DNA of 64,000 nucleotides from Megalonaias nervosa (Eukaryota; Mollusca; Bivalvia; Unionida; Unionidae). The stretch is taken from positions 1 through 64,000 of the forward strand of contig JAECUM010016857.1 of NCBI GenBank assembly GCA_016617855.1, read 5' to 3'. A program made the position numbers and the translations under genes. The notes below the pieces were generated by a model, which saw only the letters and a program-made list of their open reading frames with translations, was not told the origin of the DNA and did no database searches. This document shows positions 30,651 to 38,756 of this stretch, piece after piece (position 1 is the stretch's first letter; every line of letters starts with the position of its first letter).

Positions 30651-30745
30651 AAAATCGCCCCCCGCAGCCAATTTGTCCTTCTTGGGTTTCGAACCATGAC
30701 CCTCCGGATGAGAGTTTCAACGCGCTATCAACTGAGCTATCGGAC
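30651..30745 (-). ncRNA. tRNA-like Pol III unit (possible small viral RNA)
   Basis: On the minus strand 30745-30675 resembles a degenerate tRNA of 71 nt. The A-box-like part is ATAGCTCAGTTGATAGCG, the B box is GGTTCGAAACC, and the ends GTCC/GGAC could pair as an acceptor stem. D-stem and T-stem pairing is poor and there is no good anticodon arm, so it is unlikely to be a working tRNA. A TTTT stop for Pol III lies at 30654-30651, giving a transcript of about 95 nt. Adenoviruses use similar internal promoters for VA RNAs. That comparison is only an analogy here. Confidence 0.45.
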
Positions 30746-30929
30746 CTTGTTATAAATACATATTGAAAAAGTTAGTATGTGTTTACCAATAGCCTTAGCC
30801 TAACAATTTGTTAGTCATATCGTTACATTCCTAAAAACTACAATATTCTTAACAAAAACCACATTTTTCTGTGTAAAATGAGATTTTATATTTCTAGTTT
30901 CCAAAATATATATATAATTCTGTATAACA

Positions 30930-31021
30930 TTGAGTCTATGCGTAAGCCGTAACAGCGGATATTGATTTATTCATATAGCGGATGTTCTTAAAATAACTTT
31001 ACGCATAGCCGTTATATGGAA
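30930..31021. repeat. Imperfect palindrome with CTATGCGTAA arms
   Basis: CTATGCGTAA (about 30936) pairs with TTTACGCATAG (about 30992). The adjoining ATATTGATTTATTCATATAGCGG recurs in inverted form as CCGTTATATGGAATAATCAATAT. So both the arms and their flanks are repeated in opposite orientation. Confidence 0.65.
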
Positions 31022-31155
31022 TAATCAATATGCAGCCACAGCCTTCTAGATAATAGATTTCGATTGTGCGCGGATTTTATGTAAACAAAGAATACAGTAT
31101 TATAGACATCCGGATATTTTTTTTTGTTATGATAAAAACGTATTATGATAACGCT

Positions 31156-32618
31156 CTATGAGCGTACATACAGGTTTATATTCAGTTCTTCGTTTTTTGT
31201 GTCCAGAATACGATTGCTTTGGTCTGTGAGTTTAAAGTGTATTCTTGATAATAACGGATTATGAACTCGCAGGTACACGGGGTTAATTGGCTCTGATACA
31301 ATTAACCAACCGGGAGGGACCAATGGGCTGAAACTGTATAATATGTACCCTTGCTGGGCCTGGCTAGACTTAGAAAGATCTACCTGATAGCTACCTTCAA
31401 TAACATCGCATACCAGATTGACTGCAATTGTTGTTGTTATATTTACAATGCCCGGCGATATATGACGTCCGGCACCAAAGGGATTGTTATTGTGTTTTAG
31501 TATAACCGGTGGTGGGGCTATTTTTTCCACGATTCAATTACTCCCGGATAATATTCTTCAATAAGATCATTTAATAATTTCTTCATTTCAGCGTTATTTA
31601 AATCTGGTATAACAAATGTTTGTAAATCTTTTTCTGTTATTTTATAATGATTAAGAAATGACTGTTTATATTCTGGACCTATGTGACTTATATCAATATC
31701 AATCGTAGTGTTTATAATACTTCGATTGGCGATGTATAAATCGAATAAGATCCCATTTAAGTGTTTTATTGACTCGATTATTTGCTGCTTTACACTTTCA
31801 TTATAATGTTGTGATAATGAAATAAGTAAATTTCTTAAATCATTAAACGTTTGATCGTATTCAGGTTTAAGAGTATTTAAAAATTCTTTTAAATCTTTTT
31901 CATCAACAATATATCGATTCCGCTCCCCTGGCGTAATGACAAGAATAAATACTGATCCAGTCATCTTGGGGATCCTTTTACCGTCAAGATCGGTAAAGTA
32001 ATATCTATCGTCGTTTGTATTATTTTTAAATTTTATATAACTCCATGGATGTTTATCTCGATATTCTGGATTTTTAATGAATTTTTCTTCACTCGTTTTA
32101 AACTCATTTTTAGTTGGTTCTGAAACTCCATTATAAACAGGTGCGACTTCAGGCCATCCTAACACTGATCTGATCGAACTTTGATAAATATCTACGAGGT
32201 AATCAGGAGAATTTATTTCAATCACCGCTGATAATGTTGGTTCATAAACAGTAATCGCTATTTTAGATTCTTTCCCTGTGATAGATTTAATTCTGCGTTG
32301 GAACTCATCATTAATCTGTTCTATTTGATAACTGCCCGTTGAAATTCCAATAACTTGCCAATCAGGTGTTCCATCTGGTTTATTTTTATTCGCAAATACC
32401 AGTGAATTATTTGGTTGTTGTCCACCAAACGGTTTTGACCTAATATTAGGCCAGCTATGATAAACTCGTAATTGCGCTAATGCTATTTCCTTTGCTGGAA
32501 TTGCAGTCGGAAAATTAACGCTAAATTCAGGATTGGTTGAACTTAATGATATCATAGTAGTTTTTGACGGCGTTGTATTAGCTACGATCTGCTGAAGTAA
32601 TTCGCGCGACTCTGACAT
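31156..32618 (-). pseudogene. Capsid-associated protein (penton/minor-capsid candidate), split by a frameshift
   Basis: The first frame (32618-31518, 366 residues, true ATG) has features of a conserved Polinton protein: NSLVF, SGISTGSYQIEQINDEFQ-like text, ITVYEPTLSAVIEIN and SSIRSVLGWP. The next frame (31530-31156) has no ATG (only GTG) and begins inside an A6 run (31521-31526 as T on the plus strand), so it is best read as the C-terminal 120 residues of the same gene after a one-base shift. The beta-rich C-terminal part (IVNITTTIAVNLVCDVIEGS) could be a jelly-roll or knob. The penton assignment is a guess from position and composition. Confidence 0.6.
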
Positions 32619-32636
32619 TATTATTATCGTTATTAT

Positions 32637-33121
32637 TTAATTCTCCATCTTTCCGTTATTATCACTAGCGATTATGAATGCTTCATCGTATGTTTTCATT
32701 ATCGTTACGAACTCCTCATCGGATATTTTACCATCACTGAGATACGCTGAAATATACGAGCATAATTTAGTGTAGGCGGCTGTTGCTGTGTGCAATTTCA
32801 TTATATACTCGTTTAGTTTATCATTTGTACACGTAGATATTTTCTTAGCGATAATACTGAAAATACCTGCACATGTTGTTGCCGTTGAAACTATAATCGT
32901 TACAACTGCAGGCGCTGTCATCGTTATTGTTGATAGTAATAATCCAGTTCCAGCAATAAAGCAGAAACCGAGTATACCATTATATCAATAACAACCATAC
33001 GACGCCGATATTTTTTTACCTTTATCGTGTAATCGTCGATGATATTTTTTAGTTTAGTTTGACACTCACATACTTGAGCGTATCTGTGACGTTGAACATC
33101 GATAAATGACTCTTGATTCAT
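32637..33121 (-). pseudogene. Conserved Polinton membrane protein, split by a frameshift
   Basis: Two adjoining frames read as one protein. 33121-32924 gives a charged N-terminus ending ...KKYRRRMVVIDI. The other register then supplies a long hydrophobic segment upstream of the ATG at 32921 (GILGFCFIAGTGLLLSTIT) and a second one (VVTIIVSTATTCAGIFSII), then YLSDGKISDEEFVTIMKTY. That last motif is typical of a membrane protein of unknown role found in many invertebrate Polintons. The shift lies near 32985-33000. It may be an inner-membrane or entry-related virion protein, which is inference. Confidence 0.6.
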
Positions 33122-33130
33122 TATACTTAT

Positions 33131-33532
33131 CTAGGTAACTAATTGAGGAGTTTCACATACAAATTCCAAGCACCACCAGTATAACGTTCTGGTTAAATTT
33201 TTATCAGATGCTTCCAGCAGAAATGTTTCTTCCGCATCTTTATTTATTATAACGGATACAACTCCAGAAAAAGTATCGATTGAATGACGCCATGGAAATG
33301 TAGTAAATATACTAAATTTTGCTATGCTAAATATAGACAGCCTGTATACACCAGTGACTTCTGCGGTGTGTTTGAGATTATTATCTTGCAGTGTCCATAC
33401 TCCTAATCCTGATGCTACTGTGTATACTACGTTAAAGATCTGCTTGTGAGGCATTCCAGCAAGTAACTTTGTTACTAGATTCGTTTTTTCAATGATATTA
33501 GGAATGCCACTAACAATATCGTTGATTTTCAT
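33131..33532 (-). CDS. Unknown 133-residue protein
   Basis: True ATG at 33532 and an intact frame in the virion block. The N-terminal third is amphipathic (IPNIIEKTNLVTKLLAGMP). The rest is beta-rich with several Trp/Phe residues (GLGVWTLQD, FTTFPWRHS, TRTLYWWCLEF). No family was recognised. Its position between the fibre-like and membrane-protein genes suggests a virion component. Confidence 0.55.
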   Translation of the reverse strand: MKINDIVSGIPNIIEKTNLVTKLLAGMPHKQIFNVVYTVASGLGVWTLQDNNLKHTAEVTGVYRLSIFSIAKFSIFTTFPWRHSIDTFSGVVSVIINKDAEETFLLEASDKNLTRTLYWWCLEFVCETPQLVT

Positions 33533-33571
33533 GTTAATGTCGGTAAGTTTTATGTCAACGACTGGTGGAGT

Positions 33572-34246
33572 TCAAAAAAATTCGTTAATAACTCTGTTTA
33601 CATTTCTACGAAAATTTAGAAATGTTTGTACATGATTAATATATTCAGTTCTAAATGTAGCAATTCCATCATTGATTGTCGTTAACGAAGTCGTTATTGG
33701 AATTTCCCTATCGTCGACGTATTTCTTCGTTGCAGCGTCGAAATCTGTTTCTGGTGTTCTGAGATTATTAATACCATTATTATTCATGTCGAGAAATGCA
33801 CGTATTATACCACCGCGCACTGACACGTATTTGGATTCTTGATCATCGACGTATTTTTTTGTTGCTGCGTCTGTATCTGCGATTGGATCTCCAAGATGTG
33901 TAATTTTTCTTCCTGACATAATAATGTCACCGGTAAATACATCACCAGTTTTCTTAACATAGTCGTTAACCGATTTGCCGGAATCCTGTATTTTACCCTG
34001 ATCAGTGAAAGTAACGATATTATTAACAACCGCGTTGGGAATTCGTACAAGTACATCTAGTAGTTGTATATTACTCGTTTTTAATCGTCCTTGTTTATCC
34101 TGAAAAACGACGACTTCATTTTGATCCACACTCGTGATATTTAATAAATCATCGATTTCATTTCTGAGCTGATCAAGGGTTGCATATTTAGATAAATCGA
34201 TCTTCTCCTTATCTTTGCGAGTAGATCTTCCATAAATATCTACCAT
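33572..34246 (-). CDS. Fibre-like protein with phage tail-fibre type repeats
   Basis: The frame extends to 34360, but I place the start at ATG 34246, because the upstream part overlaps the protease and the remainder starts cleanly (MVDIYGR). Two copies of a repeat are seen: GDIIMSGRKITHLGDP...DTDAATKKYVDD and FLDMNNNGINNLRTPE...DFDAATKKYVDD. The DAATKKYVD motif is characteristic of trimeric phage tail fibres and appendages. This suggests a receptor-binding fibre projecting from the capsid vertex. About 224 residues; the C-terminus lacks an obvious knob. Confidence 0.7.
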   Translation of the reverse strand: MVDIYGRSTRKDKEKIDLSKYATLDQLRNEIDDLLNITSVDQNEVVVFQDKQGRLKTSNIQLLDVLVRIPNAVVNNIVTFTDQGKIQDSGKSVNDYVKKTGDVFTGDIIMSGRKITHLGDPIADTDAATKKYVDDQESKYVSVRGGIIRAFLDMNNNGINNLRTPETDFDAATKKYVDDREIPITTSLTTINDGIATFRTEYINHVQTFLNFRRNVNRVINEFF

Positions 34247-34265
34247 TATATTTACTGATATCAGT

Positions 34266-34667
34266 TTAAGTGTTATGACGTAGTGTAGTGAACGCGTGCA
34301 CGACTTTATGAGGCGGTGCTGTTGATTTTGATACAGCATCAAGCACAGCGAGGGTTTCACGACCGCATATTGGAGGATCAGTTATTTTTTGTGTTGGTAG
34401 CGTTGAATACCAGATTGGAATATCACCGGTAACGTACTCTAAAAATTCTTTTGTTGGTGCTAATCCATACGAATCGAAATAAATAATTCCACGTGGATCA
34501 ATTGCATATGCGACCCAGTGCGTGCCTGGGCCAGAATTTTTATCGAGATTAATGATACCGGTTTCAATATTGTTTGTTTTTTTTGGTAATTGATCGCGCA
34601 TAAAAACACCTCTGAAATTTTTTATTTTTAATTGCTTAGCAGCATTAAGTAAATCAAAATTGGACAT
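34266..34667 (-). CDS. Adenain-like cysteine protease (virion maturation)
   Basis: I place the start at ATG 34667 (MSNFDLLNAAKQL), because the longer frame runs into the pX-like gene. The catalytic His is in GPGTHWVAYAID, the acidic partner is in IYFDSYGLAP, and the Cys lies in PPICGRETLAVL after a Gln (LPTQK). This is the His-Asp-Gln-Cys order of the adenovirus protease family. About 133 residues, shorter than adenovirus protease but normal for Polintons. It would cleave capsid precursors and the pX-like peptide encoded just upstream. The frame is intact. Confidence 0.86.
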   Translation of the reverse strand: MSNFDLLNAAKQLKIKNFRGVFMRDQLPKKTNNIETGIINLDKNSGPGTHWVAYAIDPRGIIYFDSYGLAPTKEFLEYVTGDIPIWYSTLPTQKITDPPICGRETLAVLDAVSKSTAPPHKVVHAFTTLRHNT

Positions 34668-34675
34668 GGGTGATA

Positions 34676-35059
34676 TTAGTAAACGTTCCCGGGAAGTCTT
34701 AGACCCTTTCCGTATGAATACGGGGTCCCTGGTAATCTTAGGCCTTTTCCGTACCATGAATGTGGAGTCCCTGGTAATCTTAAACCCCTTCCCTTTTTTT
34801 TGATTCCTGTTGCTTTCTTTAATGCCATTCCAGCAGCTGTTCCAACAGCACCTAGCGCAGCTGCCTTTGCAACAGCTGGGGCTGCAGCTGCTATTAATGC
34901 TGGTATAGCTGCGAGAAGTGGAAATATACCACCCGATTTAGCGATGTCTTTGATGGCGCCCGCAGAAAGATTAAGTTTGACGCCTTTATTTGATTTTTTA
35001 GCGTCATTGAAGTTTTTAAACTGACGCTCGGTCAACGATAGTTTATTTGCACCGGTCAT
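34676..35059 (-). CDS. pX/pVI-like membrane-active small virion protein
   Basis: A 127-residue protein with a basic N-terminus, a long Ala-rich hydrophobic helix (FPLLAAIPALIAAAAPAVAK) and a glycine/lysine tail with three copies of GKGLRLPG(T/N) in about 45 residues. Small proteins of this layout next to the protease are typical of Polinton/adintovirus virion genes and are compared with adenovirus pX or pVI. The repeats look like candidate protease sites or DNA-binding units. The spacing of 8 bp from the protease start supports co-transcription. Confidence 0.72.
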   Translation of the reverse strand: MTGANKLSLTERQFKNFNDAKKSNKGVKLNLSAGAIKDIAKSGGIFPLLAAIPALIAAAAPAVAKAAALGAVGTAAGMALKKATGIKKKGRGLRLPGTPHSWYGKGLRLPGTPYSYGKGLRLPGNVY

Positions 35060-35202
35060 TTGTTCTCGCTTTAGCGATATTTTTATTCCACAGTTATTTT
35101 TTTATGCTGATTGCAGCTTTTTAATCTGACCAGGAGTCAGACTCACACTAACGTGATGATATGACATTATTAATATTATGAACGATCTAATTACATGTTT
35201 AT

Positions 35203-36597
35203 TTACATATTTTCTACTGGAGCATCAATAACTCTCATTCGTCCACCAACACCTTCGAGTAACATCGATTTATCGCTGAGTATAACAGCAATTGCTCTGT
35301 AATTAACAATAACTCCTGTTACCACACGAGCTCGAAGATGAATATCTACAACAGATTGTCTTGTTAAATCTAAATGTTCTAGTGAAAAGTAATAAATCGG
35401 ATACAGCGATGTAAAATCTAGCTGCGATATTTGTAAACCAGTATCAATATTTTGATCACGTCCCATGAACGACATTAATCGATGATAAACCCGTGCTACA
35501 TGGTTTTGATCGAAATTCAGTAATATATCCTCGGATGGTTCTTGATGTCCATTTATCCTTAATGAAACCTCAGAAACACCGAGTTTATCAAATATCATGT
35601 GACTATGTGCTTGATCGTTTACTCGTACAGCATTTTGAAACGCAATAAATATATGTCTTGGTGCAGAAACACCTTGCTGAGAAGCTATCTGCCATGTAAA
35701 TAAACCATCAATTGCACTCTGAACAACATCTGTGGTCATTGTTAACCATGACAACGTTGATTTACCGCCTTGACTCATAAAAGATAACAACCGGTCTTCT
35801 TCAGATATTGACGGAGTCATCACTGGCATCCACAGTGAAAGTTTTGTTAGTATTACTATACCATCACCAGCACCAGCGGGTCGCCAGATTGCATCATTAT
35901 CATTGCCTTTTCGTACAAGTACAACCGTATGTTTGGCTCCGAAAATGACTTTTCTGACATTTCTACAGAATCCAAAAATATGTGACAGTGGAATTGCACA
36001 TGAAAATGCTCTTCTTCCACCACTCAACATTGCTCTACGTGCTGCAAATCCTAAGTTGAAATTTGGATTAGAACCATGAACCACCGGCCATACATCAGCG
36101 TCAAGGTTGTTGGCGAAGTTTCTTGGTCGTCTCATATTGTATTGATTGTTATCAGAGTGGTTAGAAGTATCTTTTGAGAACATCATTGATGGACCAGCTG
36201 ATCTTGAATAATCGTCGCTGTATCTCGCAAGACCAAGTATTGTTGTGGCAACATCGACGTCTTTCTGAATTGATTCAATAATTTTTCCGTCAATCATGTA
36301 CGTAGCGCTGTCAAATAACGCCATAATACCATTATTAACAAAACCAACCATAATATCAGCGGCGTATGCTACTGGTGCTGCAGGATTAGCGTTATTTATA
36401 ATTTCACCTTCGACTTCAATAAATGCTTCAGCGGGTAGGAAATATCTACTTGTATCTTGAACCTGTAGTTCAATTCGTCCACGCTGATCTGGAATTCGTG
36501 CGTCATAAGAATAATACTGATAATCGCGCACAGATTCATCTTTGATTACTGGTGCATCCATGTCAAACGCGGGGTCAGATACGAGCTTAAACATCAT
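35203..36597 (-). CDS. Major capsid protein (hexon-like, double jelly-roll type)
   Basis: A 464-residue intact frame from ATG 36597. The N-terminus (YYSYDARIPDQRGRIELQVQDTSRYFLP) and the following AFIEVEGEI and NNGIMALFDSATYMIDGKIIE are characteristic of Polinton/adintovirus major capsid proteins, which fold as double jelly rolls and form hexon-like trimers. The size agrees with that family. It heads the core virion genes, directly followed (5 bp) by the gene at 36603 on the same strand. Beta-strand-rich sequence runs throughout. Confidence rests on motif memory and context rather than an alignment. Confidence 0.82.
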   Translation of the reverse strand: MMFKLVSDPAFDMDAPVIKDESVRDYQYYSYDARIPDQRGRIELQVQDTSRYFLPAEAFIEVEGEIINNANPAAPVAYAADIMVGFVNNGIMALFDSATYMIDGKIIESIQKDVDVATTILGLARYSDDYSRSAGPSMMFSKDTSNHSDNNQYNMRRPRNFANNLDADVWPVVHGSNPNFNLGFAARRAMLSGGRRAFSCAIPLSHIFGFCRNVRKVIFGAKHTVVLVRKGNDNDAIWRPAGAGDGIVILTKLSLWMPVMTPSISEEDRLLSFMSQGGKSTLSWLTMTTDVVQSAIDGLFTWQIASQQGVSAPRHIFIAFQNAVRVNDQAHSHMIFDKLGVSEVSLRINGHQEPSEDILLNFDQNHVARVYHRLMSFMGRDQNIDTGLQISQLDFTSLYPIYYFSLEHLDLTRQSVVDIHLRARVVTGVIVNYRAIAVILSDKSMLLEGVGGRMRVIDAPVENM

Positions 36598-36602
36598 TAT
36601 TA

Positions 36603-37082
36603 TTATCGTCTTCGTCTAACTCGAAGACCACTCCTCGAAGAGAGACCACTTCCTGCTATCAGACTAGCGGTTATATTTTTTTCCTTTTCCGACATCGGGA
36701 TATCAGCTAACTCTGCTAGTTTTTTATTAGCGGCTTGATTTATTATTTTACTGACATTTGCTGGCATCACTTCAGTGCTAGCCAATTTCACAGGTTGAGG
36801 TCGGGTCGCTTGTGGTCTGCGTATTAATCTTGCTAGTCTATCTATAATTGCTGAGAATGCTTTGCTAGCAATATTACCAACAGCGCCTATACCTTTTTCA
36901 CGAACAACATCAATAGCTTTCATTCCTAGCTGCTTTGCAATAGGTATTGCTTTTGGGGCTATTCTTCTAAACAGACCCTGAACAACATCACCTAATCCAT
37001 CTCCGTAGGTCGTTTTGTATACCGGTAATCGAGAGTTTATTACCCTGACAATGGTAGGTCCACGAGTATTGTGTATGATCAT
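36603..37082 (-). CDS. Basic virion protein candidate (unknown, 159 residues)
   Basis: ATG at 37082 and an intact frame ending in an Arg-rich tail (RSGLRVRRRR). The middle is an alanine/isoleucine-rich amphipathic region (AIDVVREKGIGAVGNIASKA) followed by a proline/arginine stretch (RRPQATRPQPVK). The composition resembles core or pVI-like proteins that sit between DNA and capsid. It lies between the capsid gene and the terminal gene. No named domain. Confidence 0.6.
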   Translation of the reverse strand: MIIHNTRGPTIVRVINSRLPVYKTTYGDGLGDVVQGLFRRIAPKAIPIAKQLGMKAIDVVREKGIGAVGNIASKAFSAIIDRLARLIRRPQATRPQPVKLASTEVMPANVSKIINQAANKKLAELADIPMSEKEKNITASLIAGSGLSSRSGLRVRRRR

Positions 37083-37117
37083 TTTATTATTAAGTGACTT
37101 TATAACTAATTACATAC

Positions 37118-38206
37118 TTAGTCACTATGATACTCATCGGCGATTTCATTAATGAGAAACCGATATACATTAATATCCATGATACCGCCTGTAAATAATC
37201 GTTTACAAATATCAGCTGCTTCATTAATGATTTCTGGGGAATTATTACCAGCTCGTTTTCCTCCAATGAGAATTTCTAATCGATCAACATCAGCAAGAAC
37301 ATTATTAGGACAGGTAATAAAACCACTTCCTAGACCACTTCCAGTTGCGCCAGGATCGTCTTGAAATTCTTTTTCTTCTCCCTCTTCAACTTGTTCTGGT
37401 GATACTTTTGGTGATCTTAGAAAATAACGAAATGATTCTTTGATCGTTCTTCGTTTTTTTTCTCGTTTTTGTTGTTGTTGTTGTGGCTCTTGTTGTTGTT
37501 GTAGCTCTTGTTGTTGTAGTGGTTGTTGTAGTTGTGGTAGTGGTTGTTGCGGTGATGGTAATTTAAGGTTAGGTGATGATGGTGGTGATAGTTCAAATTG
37601 TAATGGTTGTGATAATCTTTTACTTCGTTTAGTATCTTTTATATATCTATGTATAATCTCATCAAATTCATTAAATTTTTCAATATCTTCATTAGATCTG
37701 ACTTCTGGAATACCAGAAGCGACGCGATATATATCCTTGATCCAATTGGCAGAGCTTAATGATTTAATATATTCTGGTTTTACATAATTTTTTCTTTCAT
37801 AATATCCAAACGCGGCAATATCAAATAATTGGTTTGGGTCCCTGATAGCAGCAATACCTTCAGGTGTAAATTTATCTATTATCTTAATTTTGGTTCTTGG
37901 TGGTTGTGGTGGTGGTTGAACTGCTTGTGGTGCTTGTGGTGGTGGTTGAGCAGCTTGAATACGACCAGCAATATCAGCAGGCAATGTTGCAAGAGCTCGT
38001 TGTGTTGCCTCAGTTGCTGTAACAATTTTCTTCGTTGGTTCGACAATCGGTTTAAATAATTTTTCTGTACCCTCTGTAAATTCCACCTGAGACTCCTGAC
38101 GCGATTGTAGTTGTTGCTTAACAGAATCACGAACAGGTAGATATTTTTTAATTGCCTCTAGTCGCTCTCGAGTTAATTTAGCTGAGTGTGGTTCTCCAAT
38201 ACTCAT
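37118..38206 (-). CDS. Conserved Polinton protein of unknown function with Pro/Gln-rich linker
   Basis: A 362-residue intact frame whose first 12 codons lie in the terminal repeat. There is a helical N-terminus, proline-rich segments (PPPQAPQAVQPPPQPP), a central region FDIAAFGYYERKNYVKPE, a Q-rich stretch (QQQELQQQQEPQQQQQ), and a conserved C-terminal block (RLEILIGGKRAGNNS, INEAADICKRLFTGGIMDIN). That C-terminal block recurs in Polinton proteins of unknown role. It is the outermost gene and, because of the inverted repeats, its promoter and start are duplicated at the left end. Confidence 0.72.
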   Translation of the reverse strand: MSIGEPHSAKLTRERLEAIKKYLPVRDSVKQQLQSRQESQVEFTEGTEKLFKPIVEPTKKIVTATEATQRALATLPADIAGRIQAAQPPPQAPQAVQPPPQPPRTKIKIIDKFTPEGIAAIRDPNQLFDIAAFGYYERKNYVKPEYIKSLSSANWIKDIYRVASGIPEVRSNEDIEKFNEFDEIIHRYIKDTKRSKRLSQPLQFELSPPSSPNLKLPSPQQPLPQLQQPLQQQELQQQQEPQQQQQKREKKRRTIKESFRYFLRSPKVSPEQVEEGEEKEFQDDPGATGSGLGSGFITCPNNVLADVDRLEILIGGKRAGNNSPEIINEAADICKRLFTGGIMDINVYRFLINEIADEYHSD

Positions 38207-38434
38207 TATTGATAATATCTATACTGGCTGTTTAATTTATAGCAGCAGAGAGGGTGGACGACAAAAATTAAGTGACCAGCACGTGAAAAAATCAGAAAAA
38301 ATCTGGTCAATTAGAGAAGTTTTTATTATTAAGACAAAAACTTTTTTTTCAACCTTCGTAAGAACCCTTAATTTCAAAAAATAAGGTCTCTACAATTAAG
38401 CCAAAAAGTTGTAGGGTCCACCCTCTCTGCTGCT
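38170..38434. repeat. Right terminal inverted repeat, including a 194-bp fold-back unit
   Basis: 38241-38434 begins AGCAGCAGAGAGGGTGGAC and ends with its exact reverse complement. It is the counterpart of 22671-22840, with extra bases in the middle. 38170-38240 matches 22841-22911 inverted, including the start of the terminal gene. The shared outer arm continues CCTACAACTTT. Confidence 0.9.
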
Positions 38435-38683
38435 AAAGTTCAATACTTTGGCTGATTGCCGAACAATTGTTGCTACTCCAGCTATACTTTTCCCAGGGTG
38501 GTTGCTAGTGATTACTAGAGCGTCTAACTCTTGTTCAAGTAGTTTCACTGCCTGTTTGGTTAATCCATGGGTTTCTTGCAATAAAATGACATCATACAGT
38601 TTTGATTTTTCTGTTATTTTCTCTACTTTATTCTTAAAACCATTAATATTTACAGTCAAGATTTTGAGGTTCAGTCCCTCCAT
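38435..38683 (-). pseudogene. LINE ORF2 start (AP-type endonuclease), cut off by the element
   Basis: The frame from ATG 38683 reads ILTVNINGFKNKVEKI, ILLQETHG and SIAGVATIVRQSAKVLNF. This is the N-terminal part of the apurinic-type endonuclease of LINEs, with the conserved Asn and Glu (QET) motifs. After about 83 residues it runs into the terminal repeat of the 15.8-kb element. The continuation is not found on the other side (below 22671). It is therefore a fragment of about 250 bp of ORF2. Confidence 0.75.
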
Positions 38684-38756
38684 CTTGGCTGAGTCAAATT
38701 AATATTTTCCCCTAAAAATTTAATGGTTCTAATTATTATAATTTGTTTATCATTCC

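Larger units (their letters stand above)
29964..31155. other. Central 1.2-kb non-coding region of the element
   Basis: No gene fits here. The region holds a ~470-bp nested inverted repeat with three iterons, a second hairpin, a tRNA-like sequence and a third palindrome (each listed). It separates the replication half from the virion block and is the best candidate for an origin or a transcriptional control region. Confidence 0.65.
22671..38434. mobile_element. Polinton/adintovirus-like element, near full length (15.8 kb)
   Basis: Inverted terminal repeats (22671-22911 and 38170-38434) enclose the expected gene set: A32/FtsK-type packaging ATPase, retroviral-type integrase, PolB, SF1 helicase, adenain-like protease, pX-like peptide and major capsid protein, plus a PLA2-domain protein and accessory genes. 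The ends read 5'-AG...CT-3', as in Polintons. No matching 6-bp target duplication was found: the flanks are CAATGA on the left and AAAGTT on the right. Virion genes form one leftward block, and replication and integration genes fill the left half. Frameshifts in the integrase, PolB-helicase, a capsid-associated gene and a membrane protein gene, and nonsense codons in one HNH gene, indicate a defective endogenous copy. Confidence 0.92.

Noticed and set aside
31156..31530. Independent gene for the 124-residue frame
   Set aside because: No ATG; it begins in an A6 run at the end of the upstream gene and reads as its continuation.
37440..37787. Cysteine-rich protein on the plus strand
   Set aside because: It is the antisense of the Gln/Pro-rich region of the conserved gene at 37118-38206.
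22671..38434. 6-bp target-site duplication of the element
   Set aside because: CAATGA and AAAGTT do not match, and neighbouring offsets also fail.
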